Assembly: GCF_000758725.1 (NCBI RefSeq)
Contig: NZ_CP009428.1
Span: 5,208,001-5,272,000 of the forward strand
Source: Paenibacillus odorifer
Lineage (GTDB): Bacteria; Bacillota; Bacilli; Paenibacillales; Paenibacillaceae
DNA: 64,000 nucleotides
Direction of reading: 5' to 3'
The translations under genes were made by a program, and so were the position numbers. The notes under the pieces were generated by a model that worked only from the letters and a program-made list of their open reading frames with translations, was not told where the DNA came from and made no database searches. Shown here one piece after another: positions 26,524 to 37,200 of this stretch; the first letter of the stretch is position 1, and each line of letters begins with the position of its first letter.

Positions 26524-26578
26524 ACTATATAACCTCCGTAAATTTATTCTAGAACTGTTATTGGTTCCAGTGTTTACC

Positions 26579-27964
26579 TTATTCCTTGATTTCTTTCACA
26601 ACAATCCGTCCGCCCTCTACTTTAATAATAGAGACCGGTGCATTAGCACTAATAAAACTACCTTCTGTAACAACATCCACACGTTCGCCGCCTATCATAG
26701 CCGTTCCTGATGGACGAAGCGGAGTAATACTGGTTCCTGTAGCGCCTAATAAGCTAAGCTTCTCTTCTACGGGCACAAATCCCTGATCTTTAGTAAGGCT
26801 TTCCTTCAAAATAAATCTGTTCCAGATCCCTCGTTCTTTAAAAATGACCGCAACAATTACTACAACTATAGTCGCAGCTACGAAAGAGATACCTAGACTG
26901 AGAAGTGCATGCTTATAGCTGTAAGCAGCTCGTACGACACCCGCTACAAGGCTAACAGAGCCGAGCAGCCCCAATATTCCGAAGCTAGGCACAAAGAGCT
27001 CCAGCACAAGCATGACAAGCCCAATGATAAACAAGAGCCAAGTTTCCGCTCCGGCGAATCCTGCAACATAGTTGCCGAAGAAATATAACACAAAAGCCAA
27101 TGTCCCGATAATTCCTGGCGCACCAAAGCCTGGAACAATCAGTTCAATTACAACGCCTGTAATCCCAATGAACAGCAGAATCGTCATAATAATCGGATTG
27201 GTCAGAAATTGCGACATTTTTTCCGCACCGGTATGTTCTACGCGAAAGATGTCGTCTGTAGTATATCCAAGCCAATGAATTGCTTCTTCAGAGGTATCTG
27301 TAATTTGATCAGCGTAACCAGCTTTTAAAGCTTCTTCACTAGACAAGGCAATGATCTCTCCCTGTATCTTAGTCACACCAAGCTCTGGCTTATCCACGAC
27401 CAAATTACTATCCACCATACCAGCGGCAATGTCTGGATCACGCTCATTCAGAGCAGCAGCACCGATCATTTTAGATCTCCAGTAGGATATCATTTTGGCA
27501 TCATCGACTTTTTGACCATTCATGTCTACCAAGGAAGCGGAGCCGATCATACTGCCCGGCTTCATGATTATTGCACCTGCATTAAGTGCTATGTAACTGC
27601 CTGCAGAAGCGGCATCACCTTTAATATAGGCAGCTGTTGGTATTTCACTCTCTCTTACCATCGTCCCAATCTCTTCTGCCGATTTCACCAGCCCTCCAGG
27701 TGTATCGACCTCTAGTAGAATAAGGACTGCTCCATAATTAGCGGCTTCTTCAAATCCTCTTTCCAAAAAGCTTTGCAAACCCCGTTCAATCTTTTGATCT
27801 ACCGGAATAATAAACACGGGACCTTGTTTCAGCTCACTGTTCGTAACCCCCGGTGTTTTCGGGGCTGCCCCGTCAGCGCTTACATTCGTTGCAAAGGGTG
27901 TCAGGAGGAGTAACAGCAGGACCACAGGAATGCTAGCTAACAGTATTTTCCGTAATCTTCTCAA
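26579..27964 (-). CDS. yqeZ: NfeD-family membrane serine protease (YqeZ-like)
   Basis: 461 residues: signal peptide (1-31), a ClpP-like domain with LLEVDTPGGLV, the nucleophile region DAASAGSYIALNAGA and a basic residue near FRVE, then four to five membrane segments (about 230-375) and a C-terminal OB-fold NfeD domain (GATGTSITPLRPSGTAMIGGERVDVV). Members are paired with flotillin or stomatin partners; here floA is the next gene. Confidence 0.92.
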   Translation of the reverse strand: MRRLRKILLASIPVVLLLLLLTPFATNVSADGAAPKTPGVTNSELKQGPVFIIPVDQKIERGLQSFLERGFEEAANYGAVLILLEVDTPGGLVKSAEEIGTMVRESEIPTAAYIKGDAASAGSYIALNAGAIIMKPGSMIGSASLVDMNGQKVDDAKMISYWRSKMIGAAALNERDPDIAAGMVDSNLVVDKPELGVTKIQGEIIALSSEEALKAGYADQITDTSEEAIHWLGYTTDDIFRVEHTGAEKMSQFLTNPIIMTILLFIGITGVVIELIVPGFGAPGIIGTLAFVLYFFGNYVAGFAGAETWLLFIIGLVMLVLELFVPSFGILGLLGSVSLVAGVVRAAYSYKHALLSLGISFVAATIVVVIVAVIFKERGIWNRFILKESLTKDQGFVPVEEKLSLLGATGTSITPLRPSGTAMIGGERVDVVTEGSFISANAPVSIIKVEGGRIVVKEIKE

Positions 27965-28044
27965 TGATTTTACCTCCCTTCTTTAGCTTGACCCAGAACT
28001 CATAACCCTTAATACGCTGAAATTGGATTTACGTTTCATTACAT

Positions 28045-28073
28045 AGAAAAGCACCCCTTTTGCAAGGGGTGCT
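28045..28073 (-). terminator. Terminator after yqeY
   Basis: AGCACCCCTT and AAGGGGTGCT form a perfect 10-bp stem with a GCAA loop on the minus strand, followed by TTTC. It lies ten bases past the yqeY stop. Confidence 0.85.
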
Positions 28074-28082
28074 AGTGCTATA

Positions 28083-28526
28083 TTATTGCAGAAATTGCAG
28101 AACCGCCTGGTTCACGAGTTTACCATCAGCGCGACCTTTGACCTTAGGCATCAGTGCGCTCATGACCTTCCCCATTTCGCTCTTCGAAGAAGCACCGGTT
28201 TCCTGGATGGTCTGCTGTACAATTACTTTAATTTCTTCTTCGGAAAGTTGCTCGGGAAGATATTTAATAATAATCTCGATTTCTGCTTTTGTACTCGCGG
28301 CAAGCTCGTCGCGACCCGCTGATTCAAATTCTTGGAGGGCATCTTTGCGCTGTTTGATTTCACGACTAAGGATATCAAGCACTTCGTTGTCGTCCAATGT
28401 TCTCTTCAGATCTATTTCAAGATACTTTATTGTAGAACGAACCATTCGAATCGTGGAGAGCGTGAACTTGTCCTTACTCTTCATCGCTTGCTTCATATCT
28501 TCGTTCAATCTCTCGCTAAGATTCAT
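28083..28526 (-). CDS. yqeY: GatB/YqeY domain-containing protein
   Basis: 147 residues, all of it the YqeY helical domain seen also at the C terminus of GatB: LNEDMKQAMKSKDKFTLSTIRMVRSTIKYLE near the start, and IIKYLPEQLSEEEI in the middle. It may bind tRNA, but a free-standing function is unproven. It follows rpsU by 15 bases; the rpsU stop lies within the ribosome site region of yqeY. This pairing is conserved in Bacilli. Confidence 0.93.
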   Translation of the reverse strand: MNLSERLNEDMKQAMKSKDKFTLSTIRMVRSTIKYLEIDLKRTLDDNEVLDILSREIKQRKDALQEFESAGRDELAASTKAEIEIIIKYLPEQLSEEEIKVIVQQTIQETGASSKSEMGKVMSALMPKVKGRADGKLVNQAVLQFLQ

Positions 28527-28541
28527 GCGTGGGTAATCCTC

Positions 28542-28715
28542 CTAAAACTTTCTCTTACGAGCAGCCTCAGACTTCAGCTTTTTCTTAACGCTCGGCTTTT
28601 CGTAATGTTTGCGTTTCTTCACCTCAGCCAAGACACCATCTTTTGCGATGGAACGTTTAAAGCGACGAAGTGCAGCATCAATTGTCTCGTTTTTGCGAAC
28701 TTTCGTTTCAGACAC
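28542..28715 (-). CDS. rpsU: 30S ribosomal protein S21
   Basis: With the GTG start at 28715 the protein has 57 residues, exactly the B. subtilis length, ending KKLKSEAARKRKF. GGGAGGGG lies just upstream of that GTG. An earlier in-frame start at 28775 would overlap the promoter and is rejected. S21 helps 30S initiation. Confidence 0.96.
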   Translation of the reverse strand: MSETKVRKNETIDAALRRFKRSIAKDGVLAEVKKRKHYEKPSVKKKLKSEAARKRKF

Positions 28716-28773
28716 AGGTTTCCCCTCCCTCCGACCATACCGTCCAAGAGCATAACACGGTTTATCAAACTCC

Positions 28774-28803
28774 ATTATAGGTCAAACGGAAATAACGTGT
28801 CAA
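28774..28803 (-). promoter_or_regulatory. Consensus SigA promoter of rpsU-yqeY
   Basis: Perfect TTGACA (28803-28798) and perfect TATAAT (28779-28774) on the minus strand, with an 18-bp spacer. The predicted start near 28767 gives a leader of about 50 bases. Confidence 0.85.
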
Positions 28804-28854
28804 CCTTCGTGCTATTCTTTTTTCTGGCAAGTTCTTCAACATTAAATGATTATG

Positions 28855-29214
28855 CTATGCGTGGGAAGCTGAGTTTCCAGTGAGCGCACCCAGCTTGGCT
28901 CCACCCAGCAGGTGATAATGAAGATGAGGCACAGCTTGTCCACTATCAGGCCCGCAATTATTGATTAAACGATAACCAGACTCAGCAATCCCAAGGTCTT
29001 TGGCGATCTGTTGGGCTACACTGTGGATTTCAGCAATTAGCGGAAGATCCTCAGGTGTAACATCATTCATTGAAGCAATGAACTTCTTGGGAATGATCAA
29101 CACATGTACCGGTGCAGCCGGCTCGATGTCGTAAAATGCAAGAATACGTTCATTCTCAAATACTTTTTTGGAAGGAATAGTACCCTCAATAATTTTGCTA
29201 AACACGGTCTCCAT
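28855..29214 (-). CDS. hit: HIT family nucleotide-binding protein
   Basis: From ATG 29214 it has 119 residues. The histidine triad is H97-L-H99-Y-H101 in PHLHYHLLGG. The family hydrolyses nucleoside phosphoramidates and related nucleotides. GGAGG lies upstream of 29214; twelve extra codons back to 29250 contain that site and are excluded. It stands between rpsU and the end of the sbcC operon and probably has its own promoter. Confidence 0.92.
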   Translation of the reverse strand: METVFSKIIEGTIPSKKVFENERILAFYDIEPAAPVHVLIIPKKFIASMNDVTPEDLPLIAEIHSVAQQIAKDLGIAESGYRLINNCGPDSGQAVPHLHYHLLGGAKLGALTGNSASHA

Positions 29215-29385
29215 AGAGTGCTTGCCTCCTAAAAATTGGTGAAATTCCACTTCATCATAAGATAATCATACAGGATAATCATCAATTACGAAAGCAGCAA
29301 GCAAACTCAGTATAATCAGCACCAAACTGTATCTGTTACAGAATGAACCATTAAATAAATATATCAACACCGTTAGGCCTAAAAA
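29215..29385. other. Upstream gap of hit
   Basis: About 170 bases with no gene. A promoter for hit should lie here, but no box pair stands out. Adjoins the sbcC operon terminator. Confidence 0.4.
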
Positions 29386-29489
29386 AGACAAAAAAAAGAG
29401 AAACACCCTTCACAGCTTATAAAGCTGATTCGGCGGCGGACGTATGAAAAGGAGTTCATTCCCTGCCATACGTCCGCCGAGGTGTTTCT
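29386..29489 (-). terminator. Large hairpin terminator of the addB-addA-sbcD-sbcC operon
   Basis: Outer arms AGAAACACC (29399-29407) and GGTGTTTCT (29481-29489) enclose inner arms CGGCGGACGTATG (29434-29446) and CATACGTCCGCCG (29467-29479). On the minus strand the structure is followed by a T-rich tract (A-rich 29386-29397 on +). It lies 80 bases past the sbcC stop. Confidence 0.75.
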
Positions 29490-29568
29490 AAAGTAATGTC
29501 GGCTTAGCTGTATTATAACAGCGCGTTGATACTGTATCTGTGATAAGAATCACACACATTGTAGATCT

Positions 29569-32500
29569 TCACATTTTTTCCAAAAGGATCCGAGATCCCC
29601 CTCCACCCTGTTCAGCAGGTACTACTACCAGCTTGCGTGGCAGTCGTGCCCGAAGCTCTGGAACATGGCTGATAATGCCGACAGACAGTTGGTCGTTATG
29701 CAGTCTTTCCAGTGAGGTAATTACCGTATCGAGCAATTCCGGATCCAGCGTACCAAAACCTTCGTCCAAAAAGAAAAATTGCAATGGATACTGCCCCCGC
29801 AGCTGAATCTGTGCCGAAAGAGCAAGTGCAAGTGACAAGGAAGTTAAGAACGTCTCTCCGCCGGAAAGCGTGGAGACCGGTCTTCTTACACCACCGTTTC
29901 CATCATCACGGATTACAAAGCCACCGCCCGAATCAACCTCCAGCGCATAACGCTGTTTGCTCAGGAAACGAAGCCGCTGAGAAGCAGACTGGCACACCTG
30001 CATCAATTGTTCCTCCGCAATATACTCAACAAAAGCATTTCCACGTAAAACCGTCTGCAATTTGGACAAATGATCCTGTAGGGAAGCATGTTCTAGCCGC
30101 TGGGCTTCAAGCTCCATCCAGCGAATATGCCGATGCCGCAGATCCTCTAGATCTCGCTCTGCACGCGCTCTTGCTTGCAGAGACATTTCATCCTCTGACT
30201 TACACGCGCTTAAGCTCTCCTGGCTAACTTGCCATTCCTCTTCACTTAAGCTGGCTCCGTCAAGCTTCTCTTCAATATTGCGCAGCTGCAATGAGACTTC
30301 AGCTTCTTCAGCACGATGGGCACGTACCCGAGAAGATGAAATTTCCCGCTCTTCAGGTGCGAGAGCTGCTCCTTCAACCTCAGCGGCCGAACTAAACGGT
30401 GAAGAGGTTAAGCTTTGCTCCCACAGATGGCTTGAAGTCACATAATGCTCTCGAGCAGATTCTGCAGCCTGGCGGGTAATCGCTGCCTCCTTGATCTCAT
30501 GCTGCGCTTTTTCCGCTGCCGTGAGATGTAATCGTTGGCTGGTCTCCACAGCTGCTAACAATTCCTGCAGACGACGCTCACACTCTGCTAGAAGTGGGGC
30601 AGCAGCGCGGCCATTAGTCCACTCTAGAAGACGCCGTTCTTTTTCACGCTGCAATTCTTCTTTGCCTTCCATCTGTGTATTCCACTGAGTAAGCTCTTTA
30701 TCGAGTCCGGTGATGGTCTCCTGAAGATTCTGTAACGAAGCGCTTTTCTCATCCAGAAACTTGACACTGATTTCCAGTCGGGATCTAATTTCCTCAGCTT
30801 GAGCATCCTTGGCTAACAGCTCACGATAAGCTTTTTCTACCTCTTCCGGTCCCAAATCAGGGAACTGCTGTACCCAGTTCTGCCGCAAAGCGGTTAGTTG
30901 GCCACTCAGTTCCTCAGCTTTGGCGGTAAGGCCTTCTACCCAGCTTCGCTCACCTTCGGCACCCGCTGCTTCTTTGAGGCATAGCTGCTGAACTTCCTGC
31001 ATCGATTGCTGCCATTGTATCGCTGTACGGCGCAGTTCTCCAGACTGGCTTTTTAATGCTAAAAATGCAGCATCAAGTTCTGCCAAAGCTTTTTCATCTG
31101 GGATGGACATATCGGTAGAGGAAACCTCTGTAGTGCTGACTTCTGAACCTGCCGCCGCAGGATGATTTACCGTATCAAAAGCTCCATCACCAAACACCTG
31201 CTCCAGCCAAACCAGGTCCTGCTCCCTTAAACCACGGAACATATGGCGTGCTTCCAAAGCACGTCTAGACAACACCCGAGCCTGTTGAAGCTTTGACTCC
31301 AGTTCCTGTTGCTCTAGGTTATCCTGCAATACAGCAGGGGCCGGGTGGTGTTCGCTGCCACATACAGGGCATGGTTGTCCTGCTTCCAATTCTTTAGCCA
31401 ATCCAAGCGACAGTCTGTGCAACTCATGCCCCTTGAGGGCTGCTTCCAAAGAACTGATATGTTGCTCCAGGCTTTCTGCTGCGGTGCGCGCAGCTTCTTC
31501 TGTCGCCAGCAGCTTCTCTTGATGCAGCGCCGCCTCGCGGATCAGCTGCCCGCGAGAAGCTTCCTGCTGCTCGCGACGGCCCTCGGCCTCCGCGAGTCGC
31601 GCCTGCGCAGCCGCGAGTGCAGCGGCACGCTCGCGGCGCTCCTTCTCCGCCTTATCCCACTGGGATTCGGCGGAGTGCAGCCCTTGCAGTCTCTGCATCG
31701 CTTCTTGCAGAGACTGCCGCTCCTGGGAGCGGACACCGAGCGGCTGCAAGCTCTGCTGCAGCTCTTGCTGGCGCTTTTGGCCCTTGGCCAAAAGCTCACG
31801 CTCCCGGGCCATGCCCTCCCGCAGCTCCGCTAGCTTGCGGGAGGCCTCTTCGCGGCGCTCGCGCAGAGCCGCGAGTTCGCGCCGCAGGGCGCCGAGCTCG
31901 GACTCGAGCTCGAGCGCGCGGCGGTAGGTGTCGGCCCCCTGCCGGAGGGCCGGCTCTTCCGCCGCAAGCGCGGCCTGCGCAGCAGCCGCGGCCGCAGCGG
32001 CACGCGCCGCCTCCTGCTCGGCAGCGGCGGCCAGCACCTCTTGACCCTCCGCGCGGGTCAATCGGCTCTTGAAGGCTTCTTCCGCGCTTCGCCATGCTTT
32101 CAGCGCGGGAAGCCTAGCCTCGGCCTCGTCAGCTTGGCCGAGCTTCCGTTCAAGGAGGAGAATCTCCTCCTCCTTGGAGAGCAGTCCCTGCCGCTGCAAT
32201 TCGCGGCGGGTCCGTTCCTCTTGCAGCTCGCGAATGCGCGTGAAACGCTCCGCGACCTGCAGCGCCGCCTCCAGCTTGCGGCGGCATTCCACAGCATGTT
32301 GGGCTGCTTGTTCGAGGCGCTCCGCCGCTGCCTCTACATCCTCTTTGCCTGCGCTGCCAAGCCCCTGCTGCTCCGCTTCGAGCGCGCGGAGCGCAGCCTC
32401 ATTCTCCTTCACCCGCCGGCTAAGCTTCAACGCAAGCTGATCGCCATACTGTTCCAAATGGAACAGGCGCTGCAGCATTTGTCGGCGGTCTACGCCCCGA

Positions 32501-32985
32501 AGCGATAAGAATTCGGCGAATTTCCCCTGCGGCAATACAACTGCTCGCGTGAAGTCATCCATTTTGAGTCCAATATGCTCTTCCACACAACGTGTAACAT
32601 CTGCGAGTTTATCCGCCATAACGTTATCCCCGTCAGGTGTGACTTCAATGAAACGGCTAATGGTGTTGCTGACTGTTTGCTCACCTGTCCGCTTGAACTT
32701 ACGTTCAACACGATAACGATGTGCCCCAGCAGAGGAAGTGAGCTCGAAGGTAAACGCCACGCTGAGTGAATCCTCAGAGTGATTCATAATCCCCTGTGTC
32801 CCGTTAACGGCGCGCTCTACTTTCCCGTACATCGCCAAAGTAATAGCATCCAACAAACTGGACTTGCCGCTGCCCGTAGGTCCAAAAATCCCAAACAGCC
32901 CGGTCTCACACAGACTTTCAAAATCTATTTCCTGCATTTCTCTATAACTCTGCAATCCTGCAACTTTTAATAAAATAGGCTTCAC
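29569..32985 (-). CDS. sbcC: Exonuclease SbcCD subunit C (Rad50-like)
   Basis: 1138 residues. Walker A is FGPTGSGKSSLL near residue 34-45; the zinc hook is CPVC near residue 538, at the apex of two long coiled coils. The signature LSGGETFLTSLSLALAL and Walker B FFFLDEGFGTLD lie near the C terminus. With SbcD it opens hairpins and processes DNA ends. The coding region for the coiled coil at about 31560-32420 is unusually GC-rich and Ala/Arg/Glu-rich. It begins one base after the sbcD stop. Confidence 0.95.
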   Translation of the reverse strand: MKPILLKVAGLQSYREMQEIDFESLCETGLFGIFGPTGSGKSSLLDAITLAMYGKVERAVNGTQGIMNHSEDSLSVAFTFELTSSAGAHRYRVERKFKRTGEQTVSNTISRFIEVTPDGDNVMADKLADVTRCVEEHIGLKMDDFTRAVVLPQGKFAEFLSLRGVDRRQMLQRLFHLEQYGDQLALKLSRRVKENEAALRALEAEQQGLGSAGKEDVEAAAERLEQAAQHAVECRRKLEAALQVAERFTRIRELQEERTRRELQRQGLLSKEEEILLLERKLGQADEAEARLPALKAWRSAEEAFKSRLTRAEGQEVLAAAAEQEAARAAAAAAAAQAALAAEEPALRQGADTYRRALELESELGALRRELAALRERREEASRKLAELREGMARERELLAKGQKRQQELQQSLQPLGVRSQERQSLQEAMQRLQGLHSAESQWDKAEKERRERAAALAAAQARLAEAEGRREQQEASRGQLIREAALHQEKLLATEEAARTAAESLEQHISSLEAALKGHELHRLSLGLAKELEAGQPCPVCGSEHHPAPAVLQDNLEQQELESKLQQARVLSRRALEARHMFRGLREQDLVWLEQVFGDGAFDTVNHPAAAGSEVSTTEVSSTDMSIPDEKALAELDAAFLALKSQSGELRRTAIQWQQSMQEVQQLCLKEAAGAEGERSWVEGLTAKAEELSGQLTALRQNWVQQFPDLGPEEVEKAYRELLAKDAQAEEIRSRLEISVKFLDEKSASLQNLQETITGLDKELTQWNTQMEGKEELQREKERRLLEWTNGRAAAPLLAECERRLQELLAAVETSQRLHLTAAEKAQHEIKEAAITRQAAESAREHYVTSSHLWEQSLTSSPFSSAAEVEGAALAPEEREISSSRVRAHRAEEAEVSLQLRNIEEKLDGASLSEEEWQVSQESLSACKSEDEMSLQARARAERDLEDLRHRHIRWMELEAQRLEHASLQDHLSKLQTVLRGNAFVEYIAEEQLMQVCQSASQRLRFLSKQRYALEVDSGGGFVIRDDGNGGVRRPVSTLSGGETFLTSLSLALALSAQIQLRGQYPLQFFFLDEGFGTLDPELLDTVITSLERLHNDQLSVGIISHVPELRARLPRKLVVVPAEQGGGGSRILLEKM

Positions 32986-32986
32986 C

Positions 32987-34168
32987 TTAGTTCTCCTCTC
33001 CTTCCTCCGGCTGCTGCCGTTCTTCTTCGGTTAGCTGTAAGAACAGCTCAATCAAACGATCCTCCGGCTCCGCCCCGCCCGTCTGCCGCTGATAGAATTT
33101 ACGGAACAATTCTTGTACAGGCATACGTGAACGGGAAATCTGTTCGAGCTCCAGCTCCATTTGCGGATAAATCGGACGAATATGAATGATCCCCTCACGT
33201 GATTTACGCAGGCGCTGAATATCATTCATCGACATAGCTTCACTGAGCCGAATCTCCAAATCTATAAAAGCAGAAGCATCTCTACCTTCATCCAACCAGT
33301 TATATACCTCTTGCAATCCACCCGTAGAGCTCCATCTTACAAGTGGACGCCCACAGCGTAGATAGATTTCTTCGAAGGTCGGCTCACCGCCCGGCGCGAC
33401 ATCAATCAGCGTCACCGACTTGGCTTGTCCTGCTTCCGAAAAGCTATATGCCAACGGGGATCCGCTATAACGGATCATCCCTTCCCCTTTAACACGCTGA
33501 GCGCGATGAAGATGGCCTAGGGCAGTATATTGCGCTCCACAGGATAAAGCAGAAGGATCTACAGTGTAAGCCCCACCCACTTGAATCGGGCGTTCCGAAT
33601 CACTCTCTACACCACCCAGCACATAAATATGGCTCATCGCCAAATTTACGGTTTGTCGGGTAAATTCCCTTCCCAACAGCTGCATGAGTTTGCCTACCCG
33701 TGCGCTGTAAGCCAGTCGAAGCTCCTCTTCCCCGCTGTCCCCAGCAAGCAGCTCACCAAGACGTGCCTCTGAGGGGTAGGGAAGGGCTGCGATTTTGGCA
33801 ATCTCACCCGTGCGCGCAGCATGAACTGTCACTGGCTCTGAGGTTGGAAGTCCTACCAAGGTAATCCCCTGCCTTAATACAAGCGGGGAGACTGAAGATA
33901 CGCGCTCCGGTTGGTCATGATTGCCGGCAATCACCACAAGGGGCCTGCCCCCTGAAGATAGCCTGGCAGCAGCCTCATAGAATAATTGCTCCGAAGCCGC
34001 TGGTGGATTAACGGAATCGTACACATCTCCCGCCATCATAATCAAATCCACCTTATGAAAATCGGCGATCTCCACCAATTCATCTATGAACTGCTCTTGC
34101 TCCTTCTGGCGGCTTCTTCCCTCCAGCGTACGGCCCAAGTGCCAATCCCCCGTATGCAATATCCGCAT
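32987..34168 (-). CDS. sbcD: Exonuclease SbcCD subunit D (Mre11-like)
   Basis: 393 residues. The phosphoesterase motifs are all present: HTGDWHLGR (5-13), MAGDVYDS, IAGNHDQPERV, MSHIYVLGG and ALGHLHRAQ. They bind two Mn ions for nuclease activity. The C-terminal part is the capping and SbcC-binding region. It follows addA by about 40 bases and is tightly joined to sbcC. Confidence 0.96.
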   Translation of the reverse strand: MRILHTGDWHLGRTLEGRSRQKEQEQFIDELVEIADFHKVDLIMMAGDVYDSVNPPAASEQLFYEAAARLSSGGRPLVVIAGNHDQPERVSSVSPLVLRQGITLVGLPTSEPVTVHAARTGEIAKIAALPYPSEARLGELLAGDSGEEELRLAYSARVGKLMQLLGREFTRQTVNLAMSHIYVLGGVESDSERPIQVGGAYTVDPSALSCGAQYTALGHLHRAQRVKGEGMIRYSGSPLAYSFSEAGQAKSVTLIDVAPGGEPTFEEIYLRCGRPLVRWSSTGGLQEVYNWLDEGRDASAFIDLEIRLSEAMSMNDIQRLRKSREGIIHIRPIYPQMELELEQISRSRMPVQELFRKFYQRQTGGAEPEDRLIELFLQLTEEERQQPEEGEEN

Positions 34169-34208
34169 CTTCGTCCTCTTTCCCCGCTCCTATGCGGCAA
34201 TGAATAAT

Positions 34209-37200
34209 TTATAATTTCACAGCATGATCGCCGTCAAAAAAGTACAGCCAAATCTCGCTGATCGGTTCTCCCAAAATATCATGTAATGCCTTGCTGTATA
34301 ACTCTAGCTGAAAACGATATTTTTCCTTAAGTGCTTCTAGGCCGCCCTGATGTTCTAATACAGAGTCCGTCTTATAGTCTAGCAGAATAATCCGGTCCTC
34401 TTCTCGGAACAGGCAGTCAATGACCCCTTGAATTAGCACAGCCTCACTAAAGCCTTCCTTATTGTTCTCAGGGGTAAGCTCCGAGACGGCTTCATTCATA
34501 TAATCGAGCCCTCGATAAGCCTCACCTGCGGGAACCATATAACTGAATGGCATTTCTCTAAGCTTCCAAGAAGAAGCTATTAATCTACGTCCAAGTTCAT
34601 TATTATAAAAAGCTTCTATCTGATCGGGAGCTACAGCCTCCACCTGCTCAGCAGTTAGAATAGCCACTCTCTGAAGTCGGGCTAAGGTTTCTTCCACAAC
34701 CATAGGATCAACTGAACCCTCCAGCGGAATATGCTGCATGACTGTATGGTATGCTGTCCCGCGTTCCGCTGGGGTCAGACTGCGTTTTTCCATAAATTTC
34801 GGACGCCGCAAATGAAGACTGTCCGCACCTGCAACACTTGGACGTTTATCGTTTTCTATTGAGGTTGTAGAATTGCCTTCTTCCAGCAGATCAAAAGAGG
34901 GCTGCTCCTGTAATGACAACAACGCTTTTAACTCCGTAACAGAAGTTTTAGCCGGAATACCTGAGGCTGCCGCATACGGATAATTCCATTCCAGTCTTCT
35001 AGCAATTTCATCGCTAGTCTCTGTTTCATATATATTTACAGATTCACCCTTATGCAGTGCTTCGAGTACAGCTTGCCGTTCCTCTACCTTATCTTCAGTC
35101 TGATCCGTTGGCAGGAACGCCCCAGAATTAAGTTCGGAAGCATTTTGCACACTGATGCTCCAGTTGGAGACATCGTTGTGCAGCACCGTGGAGACGGTAC
35201 CTTCTGAACCGCCCAGCTTACGAAGAATCGCCGCAGCAGGGTGCCGGATCAATGCCGGTCCAACCCAATCCAAATAGCTGCGCCCTCGGGCCAGCAGATG
35301 GTCTGCAAGCAGCAGCTCATCCCGGTTCTGTACGCTGCTCCAGCTAGCGATTTTGCGTGGCAAATCTCTTACGGTGCCCACTAGAATCATTTTATCTCTC
35401 GGACGAGTTAACGCCACATATAATACACGCATTTCCTCAGCTAATAACTCAAGCCGTGTACGCCGGTTAATAGCCAGATAAGGAAGTGTTGGGTAACTAA
35501 CTCGCGTTTCCCGTTCCACAAAACGTGGCCCAAAGCCAAGCTCTTTGTGCATAAGAAATGGCGAATGCAAATCTTGTCGATTGAACTGTTTTGCCATCCC
35601 GGCTACAAAAACAACAGGGAACTCCAGACCTTTGGATTTATGGATGGTCATGATTCTGACGCCATTGCCTTCTTCACCGCCACCGCCAGCTACACCCAGA
35701 TCTCCGCCATTCTCACGAAGCCGTGAAATGAACACCAGAAAACGGAACAATCCGCGTGCTGCGGTATCATTCTCAAATTGCACAGCCCGATCATACAAAG
35801 CTTTAAGATTGTTCTGGCGCTGCGAGCCTCCAGGCAGTCCTCCAACCCATTCCAGATAGCCGCTCTCCCCATAGATACGCCAGATCAGCTCACTGAGACT
35901 ACCTTGTCTAGCCGCATTTCTCCAGCTTTCCAGCTGTTCTAGGAAATGTTTAAGCTTGCGCTTCAGTTCTGGACTGATCTGCGGCAGATCTTTATCAGGT
36001 AAAACATTATTTTCGACGGTGCTTGCGGATTCAATCACATGAGCCGAGAAGAGGTCATACTCTTCTTCAGCCTCTTTTGCATCTTGCATATCCACCGCCA
36101 TCTGTACTGCTTGAAAAAAAGGACCCTGACTACACATACGCACCGTAGCCAATTCTTCTTCCGTTAATCCGACCACAGGTGAACGAAGTACGCCAGCCAG
36201 CGGAATGTCCTGCTGAGGATTATCAACTATTTTTAAGAGGGAAAGTGCAATTTCCACTTCTGTAGCTTCAAAATAACCTTTATTCAGATCACCATAAGCA
36301 GGGATTCCTTCCATCCGAAGCTCTTCGATGATTAGAGGGGTCCAGATTCTTGCCGAGCGAAGCAGGATCACGATATCACCGTAAATAACCGGGCGCATAA
36401 TCTTGAGTCCTTTATCGTAGATAAGCAGCGGCGATCCACCGGTCATCCCCGTCATTTGTGAAATACGCCGGGCAATTGCCCGCGCTTCCAGCTGCGCCGT
36501 CTCGCTCTCAATGGCTTCACTCTCCTGAAGTGGCGCCTCACCGTCTTCAGAGGTCTCTTCTGACTTCCCTGCTGCCGAACCACGATCAATCAATAATAAC
36601 TCCGGTGCAAAAAAGGTGTCGGGACCCTTCTCTGCTGCACCTGGGAAATTCGCTCCGTAAACAAGCTCAGCGCGTTCATCATAATTAATCTCCGCTACCG
36701 TCTCATTCATAATCTGCCGGAAGATCATATTCACGGCATTTACAACCTCCATGCGACTGCGAAAATTACGGGCCAGATCGATGACCGAACCGCTAGATGA
36801 TTCATTAGTAATTTCAGATAGATCATCGATTTGGTGTGAGCCAAAGCTGCGGTATTTATCCAGGAATAGCCCCGGCTCCGCCAGACGGAATCGATAGATA
36901 CTTTGCTTCATATCTCCGACCATAAACCGGTTACCGGGTGTTTCACGGGATATTAGCCGCACAATCTCCTCTTGCACACTATTCGTATCCTGATACTCAT
37001 CCAGCAGAACCTCATCGAATTGAGCACGGTATTCCATAGCTGCATCAGAAGGCAGGGAATGACCGGGCGTAGAGTCCGGATGGCGTAGAATTTGCAGACA
37101 ATAATGCTCCAAATCACTGAAGTCGACTAGACCTCTTCCTGCTTTTTCAATTCTATAACGTTCACCGAATGCTATCACTGTCTCTGCAAGCTCTGCCATC

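Noticed and set aside
31617..32095. Long open frames on both strands in the middle of sbcC
   Set aside because: Caused by high local GC, which removes stop codons; the sbcC frame has the family motifs.
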